Shown here piece after piece: positions 39,001 to 48,000 of a stretch of DNA of 64,000 nt (position 1 is the stretch's first letter; each line of letters opens with the position of its first letter). The notes under the pieces were generated by a model. It did no database searches. It saw nothing but the letters and a program-made list of their open reading frames with translations, and was not told the origin of the DNA. The DNA comes from Gnetum montanum. Taxonomy: Eukaryota > Streptophyta > Gnetopsida > Gnetales > Gnetaceae. Where the stretch lies: contig MNCI01004678.1 in NCBI GenBank assembly GCA_015680685.1, positions 734,585 to 798,584 on the forward strand, given 5' to 3'. The position numbers and the translations under genes were made by a program.

Positions 39001-42000
39001 CACTTGGAGTAATAGAAGACAAGGGTCTAGTTGGGTTCAGTCTAGGATTGATAGGGTGTGGGTGAGTACAAGGTTACTGCTAGAGCTGGATGTGTAGGTT
39101 TCGAGATAGGAGCGGCAGGCATTTGATCATAGATCCATCCTGTGTTGGCTCAATCCTAGATAGAATCAAGCTCCCAGGCCTTTTAGATTTGAGTGTACAT
39201 GGTTGAGCAAACCTTGGTTACATCTGTTGGTTTAGGAAATCTGGCTGAATTAGTTCGAGGCTCATGAGTCGAGGGATTTTTTGAAAAGGGGACTGAAGTT
39301 GCTGAAGCAAACAATCAAAGCCAGAACTTCAAAGGAAAAATATGGATTTAGGGCTTACAGGGAGTGATTGAAGGTCGGGTTATGGGAAGTACAAGAGCTA
39401 CTGGAAACTAGGGCTGACCTTGCGAATGAGGAACAAGAGCTACTCCAAGAGTTGCAGGAGTTGGACAAAGAGGAGGAAGTCTATTAGTGGCAGCGGGCTC
39501 AGGTGTCCTGGCTACATGACGAAGACTAGAACACCCATTTCTTTTTTGTGATGGCTAAAGGTAGGGGGACTACAAAGCAGAAACTTCATCGTGTGGTTGC
39601 TGGCACGGTGATGGCCGGGTAGGAGGTGGTTGAAACACTGTAGACATATTGGGCAAATATATGGCGTAGAAGAGATACAGAGAGAATTTTCATCTTGGTG
39701 CAATGTATAGTAATAGCCAATGACAACCAGCAACTTATGAAACCTTTCACCAAATTAGAGTTGGCTACAATGTTGAGGTCAATGCAGATGAAGTCGAGGC
39801 CTAATGGGTGGCCTATGGAGTTTTTTTAGGGAATTTGATGATATCTTGGGGGAAAACTTGTTAGATGCTTTCAATAGGATGCTCAATTGGCAACAAGTTC
39901 ATAGGGAAATGAACTACTTGTGGATTGTGCTATTGCCGAAAGTGTCGAATCCATCTGCGTTGGCACACTTCAAACCCATTAGTGTGTGTAACATGCTGCT
40001 ACGATTATTCTCAAAAATGATTATTTTTAGGTTGGCGTCATTGATGGGGAAGCGTGTAGGAGAACATTAGGCGGGATTTATTAGGGGCCATTTTTTGTAG
40101 GATCATGTCCTACTGTTGTAGGAGATCTTGCACTCATTGCGAAGGTCAGGATTCTTGAGCATGTGCATTAAGTTAGACATTACCAAAGCCTACGACATTG
40201 TGAGTTGGGCAGCCCTGCAACAGATTATGCTCCTTAAGGGTTTTAGTCATGAGTTTGTTAAGATGTGTATTTAGATGCAGAGTTCCAGTAGGTATTCTTT
40301 TGATGTTGATGGTAGGCTATGAGAATTCCAGGCACTTGAGAGAGGGTTGCGGCAAGGGGACCCTCTATCGCCTTTGCCTTTTATTTTGGTTGTGGACTTA
40401 CTGTAGTCCTACTATGTTGCAGAGGGGGTGTTGGGTTTGATGGTTGCTAGGGTCCACTGCCTTGTAGCCTATTACATTGATGATACGATTTTATTCTCCA
40501 GGGCCACTATGCTATAGGCAAAGGCATTAAAGAGGGCATTGCAAGGCATGGAGTCAGAGCTTGGTCTTCCTATTAACAAGGAAAAGTCTGCATTGCATTT
40601 TACTAATACCACGAGGTTGGTGAGTGCAAGAATTGTGCAGGTACTGGGCATATTGCCTGGTTGGACGCATGATTCTTATTTGGGGATGATTGACATCGTA
40701 AGTGCACATGGTTGGGGTTGATGGAAACACTGCGAATGAAGATGACACATTGGAGTAATAGGTTTCTGTCTCAGATGGGTAAGATGCTACTAGCCTTGAT
40801 AGTGCTGATGGCTACAGCCAGATACACAATGTCTATGGTTGTCCTGCTAGTTGGAGTGATTCAGAAGATTGACCAAATCATTTAGCAGTTTGTTTGGTTT
40901 GGGGGAAAAGGGGGAAAGAAACTCCACTTGGTTTGTTGGGAGTTGACAGCATGTTCGAGGGTGGCAGGGGAAATTGGGTTGCTGACTTTTCTTGATGAGA
41001 TTACACTAGGTTTGCAACGCTTGGTGAACAGACTCCTGGTGCAGGTGGAGGGACAAGCATCATGGGTGAGAATGTTATAGCAGAAGTACCAAAGATGGGA
41101 GGTTGACGCTAGAAGCTTGCACCTATGGAAAAATATTTGCCGGCATGTGCAGGGAATGGAGGCCAAGGGGCTGTTGGGTGCACCTCTATCGAAGGTGGTC
41201 AAGAGTCTGCACCCACTAGAGATAGGGTGGAATGAGTTATGGAAGGGGAGATTGCCCGAGAAGATCAAGGCTTAGTTGATTTGGCATGAAGCATTATCGG
41301 TGCAAGCACTTGTAAGAGTGCGAGGACTAAACCTCAACATTATTTGCTCCCTTTGCATTGTAGTCGCTGGGACGATAGAATACTTTATTCATCAATGTGA
41401 TTTCATGTGGGAAGTGTGGAGGACGGTTGGGATTGGGATCCCGATAAATATAAATGGTGATTCCAAAGCATTGGCTATTTTATGGTTTGGTTGGATGTAT
41501 ATGAACCATTTAATCTTCCGGGGGCAAAGGCTGCCTGTGCCTTCTTCGGTTGTTCTAGTTGGGCTTACGTTGTGAGCTGAAGCGAGTCACGACATGGGGT
41601 GGGGACCAACCTTTGAGCTGGCCATCATAGAGTTTGTGGGAAACACACAACTATGGCCAATGATTGAGAGAATGGGATGGGAGGGCATGCTCCAGTGCGT
41701 GGAAGGAGAGTTGGTGTTGTCAACAAATATTTTCTTTGAAAACTAGGTTGGAGATGAAACCCAATTTAAGGGCAGATGGATTAGGTTTACTGAGACGATG
41801 TTGGAGGAGGTGTTGGGTGTGTTGGCAAAAGGGGAGCTTATAGCCCTAGCAATCCATTCCCATATGTTTGTTGCCAACTTCTTTTGAGGCGTAATTCCAC
41901 CGACTGCTAGTGGGCACATCCGCAAGGATAAGTTGGCAAGGGTTTGGCAAAAGGCGGCAATGTTCATCGATCGGTACTTTGTGCAATTAAGGTCCCTAGT

Positions 42001-45000
42001 GCATTAGGCATGGTATTTGGGTTAACCTCCCTCGTTTCTTTCTCAACTCGCTAAAGAGGACGCGGCCTAGATGGCATTCGGGGGTGATTTTGGCTCTGTG
42101 GAGGTTAGGGGGAGATGGAAATTCCAATGTAGTTGCAGGTGGAGCTTGCCCTAGTTTATTAGAGCAGGCATTGGCGGATGGAGTCTAGGCCTCAGTTGTT
42201 GGCGATGCAATGGGGAATGATGGGAGTGAACATGTTATCTAGCAGCAACATGCGGGCTGAGGGGCATGGGGTTCCAGATGGAGTGGGGCAGACTTCGGAT
42301 ATGTGCTCAACGGGCAAAGTGGAAGAGGCATGTTAGCGCAGGGCGAAGCAAGCAAGGAGGGAGGAAAGGGAGGCATGGTAGTCTTGATGGGAGGAGATGT
42401 AGGCAATGGTTCAAAGGAAGGTGGGAGGCAGATATGTAGTGGGTGAGAGATCTACAGCTCATGGATGACCTATCTGAACAACATAGTGCAGAGTACACGT
42501 AGATGGTGGAAATGCATAGGAAGCGACGGGAGAGTTGCAGGTTATAGGGCTTCAGTGGGGGTCGCTGGGGGCACAGCTAGCTTTAGAAGGGACTACAGTC
42601 TGGGGTGTGGTGTTGGGGTTGATGGTGCTAGCGCAACTGACACATGTGGAGATATTGGGGGTTGAGGATGGGACCATGGGGGCTAGCTTGGTGAGGGGCC
42701 CAAAAGGGTAATTTTTGTTTGTGGGCAATTTTTGTCTGCGGGGTGATGCGGGGGACGTCTAGGTAGTGCGGGGTTGGCTAGCTGCATTTTGGCTCAGCAT
42801 CTAGTTGGGATTTTTTTTTCATCTGCAGGAAGGGGGGTTCTGTTGTGGTCCTATGGAAGGGTGTTGTGCAGGATCTGGCATGAGTCGTTGCCGCTGTACA
42901 TACATTTTTTTCTTAAATTAATGCATCTTGAATTATTCTTAAAAAAAAGAAATTGTTTTAAAATGTAAGTGACAAACCCTCAAGAAACCACCATAGCTCA
43001 TGTGTAACTAGGTGCATAAGTTTGAAATGTTTCAAAATTAATCTGAAACTGAAAAAAAATGGATAAGAAATGGTGTTTTAATAAGGTTTCTGGTTTCTTG
43101 TATAAGAAACACGAAACCACATCAATTCGTTGCGTCTCTGGGAATTATGATGTATGTACATATACATATATGTGTATATACATCTACATATACAGATATA
43201 CGTGTATATAGATCTACATATACAGATATAATGCTTTACGACATTTTTGCTGCCCAAATGGAAGAATATAAATATTTATAAATGGACATGGAAATTCTAG
43301 GTCACAGGTTTGATTTTATTAGAAAATGCCAAGTTATGGACAAATTCTGCAAGAAGAATTTCTGAAACTGGTGTAGTTCAACAGATTCAAGGACTTCATA
43401 GATGTAATTAAATACATTTAGTTTTCGTTTCAGTAAATATATTGTGCACCAACAAAAAAAATTTGGAGGTTTTAAACTCCAACAGTTTCTTGTAGGGAAG
43501 TCCAAATCTTATTCTGCAAAGAATTAACCCATTGAAAAAGGACTCCCTAGACAATCTTGACAGATCTCGATCACGTAGAAACTTACAAGTGCAAAATGGT
43601 GCAAACAATGTGTGCATAACAGCATGCATAAAATGTTGACAATTAGGTGCAAACAAAAATCCTAAAGTGCAAGCCTATTTATTACTTCTAATGAATACAA
43701 TGCTTGAGCAGCGATGGTGCTTGATGTCTGTCATGTGCATGTTACAAAGTGCCAAAAACAAAATGCGACAAAGTTTTGGCTTATGCTTTTGTGCTGCGAT
43801 GTATAAAATGCTTAGAGAGATGGGTATTTATAGAGTTTGGGATTCCATTCATTTCCGATTTGCATATTGAAGTAAAAATAAGGTTTACAAGGCTTAAAAA
43901 GGATTTTTTTTCGGCCTTCAACGAGAAAAAGGGAATTTTATTTTTGTCAATTTCCATTTACTTCACTTTATTTTGGAGAAAGTCAAGAATGTTACTATTC
44001 ATAAGAAAAAGATTGAAACTTTTAATGAATTATAATAAATTTCTTTTCTTTGGTTGATTGGTGCTTTGTTGATTGTAGTATTGCGTTTCCCACTTTTTGA
44101 GTGCAAACTGGACATTCTAGGTCACTTGCACATCAGTAAAAGCTGATTTTTACGCATTTCCATTGATGATATAGTGTGCTAGTGAAGTACGCTACATTGT
44201 GTAGTAGATGAGTGCAATGTGTAGGGTATACACACTAAATTCTATTGCAGTGATGTCCATATGCTATATGGCATGTTTACGACATGTTCCAGACCAATAC
44301 ACTATGATACAAAGCTGACAAAGCTGACTCTTGCAGCGCCTACAATGTCACAACCCTTCTCACCTTCAAATTACAATTACAGCTAGGAAAGCAAGAACAC
44401 AAGAAATGAAGAACTTGTGCTTCAATTATGTTGCAAATGAATCTGAATTACATCAATAAGGATGAGCAAGGCTCAACTCACACACTCCCAAGGACCTGGA
44501 GACACACAACTCCAAAATCCTTATACACACACTTCACAATAACTCATATTCTAAGCTAATTATGGCTCTTAAAGCCTCACAATGAGACTCTCTTATGATG
44601 GGGATACACGGAGAAACAAGGCATTCTTTTGGCCCCTCTTCACTCTTGCTCTCCCCTCGTCTTTTCTTGGTTGTTGTGCCCTCAAGGATGCGCCCTCACT
44701 TTTCTATTATAGTTTTTTTATGATTGTTCAGCTTCCCTTGGTGCATGGATCAAAATTCTCAAACATGTCCCAAATGAAGGGAGAGGACCCATGAGAAGTG
44801 CCCCTTGTTTCTATAATACCCATTCATAGGGAGTAAGAACTAACACCTGAAGCCCCCCCAAAAAGAAAGCTAGTTGAAAAAAAAAATGCATAGGTGCCTT
44901 TCTTTCTACAACAATCGAACTAACATTAACCTATAAAATTAAAACGAAATCAACAACACCTAGATCTAGCTCTGAAATAGGTCAATCAATCTTAATTTTA

Positions 45001-48000
45001 AGAATAAAGAGATAATTTTAAAAAGAAATAACCATAGTAACATATCTATTGAAGATTCATCAGATTAAAAAAAAAACAAACATTTTCTTTATTCAACCTA
45101 AAAAGAAATATCTAATTAGGATCATTTAGACATTTGTAAACCAAAGAAATGACCACAAAAGTAGATAAATTAACAATATCAAATTTGTTCAATCACATAA
45201 TAATATTTTATAATTTCCAACAACACACAAAACAAGATCATCTGAATTTAACTCTTGTAACCATTTTACCATTAATCATTTAATCAAGAATTTCATATGT
45301 TCAATAGTAGAGAATAAATAGATCACAATTATCCTTGGGCCCAAGGATACTCTCACTTTTTGCCAATGGTACCGCTTCTCATATTAGGGATCCTTGGCCT
45401 CTGTTGGCAATCTTTTGCCAAAAATGCCCCAAATCATCATGGGTGTTTCAGAATCGTTACAAAAACAACTCTCATCCAAGTCATTTAGGTGTGAGAGTGT
45501 AGAGGACAGGTGGAGAGATCCAAAAAAAGCAATAAAGGTTTCAACAATCTAAGCTTACAACAACAATCTTGATAATTTCATACAAGCATTGTGAAGGTGG
45601 TTAGGCAAGCAAGAAGAGAGAAGTTTGAGAAAATCAGCCCTTGCTAGCCATTATCAAACATAACAGAGATGGATATTTTTACCTCTTTGCTTAGATATCT
45701 TGCTTACTAGGAGAAATTACCAAAATATTGGATTGCTATGCAGGACTTGTTTTCTTTTCTCTTAGTAGGGTGGGGGTGTAGGGTGTTGTCAGACAGCCAA
45801 ATGTCCTAGTTGACTAGGGGCTGGGAATAGGGAAGGGTTTTTTTTTTTTTTTTGGGGGGGGGGGGGTTTTATTTTTNNNNNNNNNNNNNNNNNNNNNNNN
45901 NNNNNNNNNNNNNNNNNNNNNNNNNNNNNNNNNNNNNNNNNNNNNNNNNNNNNNNNNNNNNNNNNNNNNNNNNNNNNNNNNNNNNNNNNNNNNNNNNNNN
46001 NNNNNNNNNNNNNNNNNNNNNNNNNNNNNNNNNNGGGGGGGGGGGGGTGTTTACTATAGTGACAGGCCTGTTTTTGTACACTAGCACAGATATCATGGGG
46101 TTCCAGAAGCCAATTAGCCTCAGGCTTCCTTTTTGTAATTGCTGATTTACGCATTAGTATAAGTCCTGACCTTTACCTCTCCCCCTTCCTGAAAAGAAAA
46201 ACACAAAAATGTTTGCATTATAGATACAAATTAGTATTTTATAATGCCAACATTTTTATAAGATCTTGCAGTAGCTTAAACTTACACTGGTGGAACATGA
46301 CATTAATAAAATTGAACTGAATCATATTTTCTTTTGAATTAAATGATTACAATCAAGTCCCCTTTTATATATCACATTCTCTTTCAATTTTTTTTGTTAA
46401 TAGCCACAATACGCTATCTAGATTGATGTCTTTCCTTTCAGATTTGAAAGAGCACATGTGCCAGTAAAGCACTCCTAATTTTATTAATGCACTGAGTTTC
46501 AATGATCCATCTCTAAGGTGGTGCAAAATCCTGTAAAGATTTTGACATAATAAAATGCTTATTTGTAGTTTTCTAAACTCTATTCCAAATGACCAATTGC
46601 ATAGCATTACAAAAAGATATGATTAACACCCTCACAAGCATTCTTACGAAAACAAACTATTTGATTGTTAAAATTTTCCCTTTTTGATTAATCATGCATT
46701 TTCTTCTTAAGGTACAATCTACATTTTCTTTTTTCAGATAGTATATTTTTTCTCTAACATTTTTCAATTCGTAGATGTTGCGAGCACTTTCACAGCGTAC
46801 TAGATATCCAAGTAATCTGTATACATCTTGATATCTGTCTTTATTTTTTCTTGGAATATAAACCCTGGATCTATGGTGGCTGGGTCACACAAATTGTGAT
46901 GTTTTAATACACAAAAAGAACATCTGTCTTTGTTTGTATCCAAGTAACATTTGTTCTTTCAATCATTATTACTGCAAAATTTTTGTAATAGCTTACTTAT
47001 CATTGTCAAGCCAATAGGAATTTTCAAACTTATTGAATCCTATTTTTTTATAGCCCCCTTTTTGAAGTTTACATGTTTCCTTGATGATGCCAATGTTAGA
47101 AATACTTCATTTTAAAGTCTTGCTTTTAAACTTTATTTTTTATTTTAATTTATTCAATAGATTGACTTTGTTCTAAAGGTGGTACGTATATTGTTAACCA
47201 GAAAATGTTACCACCTTGATTTTATTAATTAAAAATTACCTTTTTACGTTCCTTATTTTTCTTTAACATTTTTCTACCGTTAAATACCGGCTTTGTCTAC
47301 TTAATTTCCACCTCTAAATTCTTCTTCTTCTTTTTTCATAATTGCTTCTAGATCGTTTTTAGCTCCTTAAACTCTTCAGAGTACATAGTGATCCCACGAC
47401 ATTCCAAAGCCAGATATGTGTGCAAGTGCAGTATGTCAATTTAGTATACCCTCTACAAAATTTATATTCTTCATTTTTGTGCAACACATGATAATAATGA
47501 GGTGTTCTTTTAGTGGTAGGACTTTTGGCTTGGTAATGCCAGGTCACAAGTTCGATTCCCGTGGGCAGTGCTGAGTAATGGATTACAAAAAATTCCATAA
47601 AAGGACTTCTGAAACTGGTCCCAAAGATCCGAGGGGTCTTAGTGGATGTAAGTAAAAATTCAATTTCAGTTTCAGTTTTCTTGACATTGATTGTCATTTC
47701 TAAATGATGACAAAACACATTCACTTTATGCAACATACTTCTAGCATTTGACCTATTGGTTGAAGACCAAATTATCTGCAAATAGTAGATGATTTATCTA
47801 TAGTTAACCTACTTTCAAAACATAGTTCTCGGGCAATTCGTGTATCCATTCTTCTAATAAAGAGTTGTTTTATCTATTTAAAGATTTCGACAAAATGAAA
47901 TGTGCAGATTACGGACATATTACTTAATTGTGTATTAGGATGTCAATTCATCCTTATAAAAGATTCCTATTTGTTACCATTTATAGTAATTATTCTGTAA

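Larger units (their letters stand above)
38419..42950 (+). mobile_element. LINE copy E4, complete ORF2 without ORF1, diverged family member
   Basis: A 4.5-kb sense insertion bounded by an 18-base duplication and ending in an A tail. It contains endonuclease, reverse transcriptase, zinc-binding region and a diverged version of the extra domain. Only about 70 bases precede the ORF2 ATG, so ORF1 is missing, either by 5' truncation or by nature. Many TAG and TGA codons show decay; most look like CAG, CGA or TGG changes. Confidence 0.85.

Noticed and set aside
47495-47580. tRNA gene
   Set aside because: Box A and box B are good but no acceptor stem closes, the sequence continues as a conserved repeat body, and a second truncated copy exists; it is a SINE.
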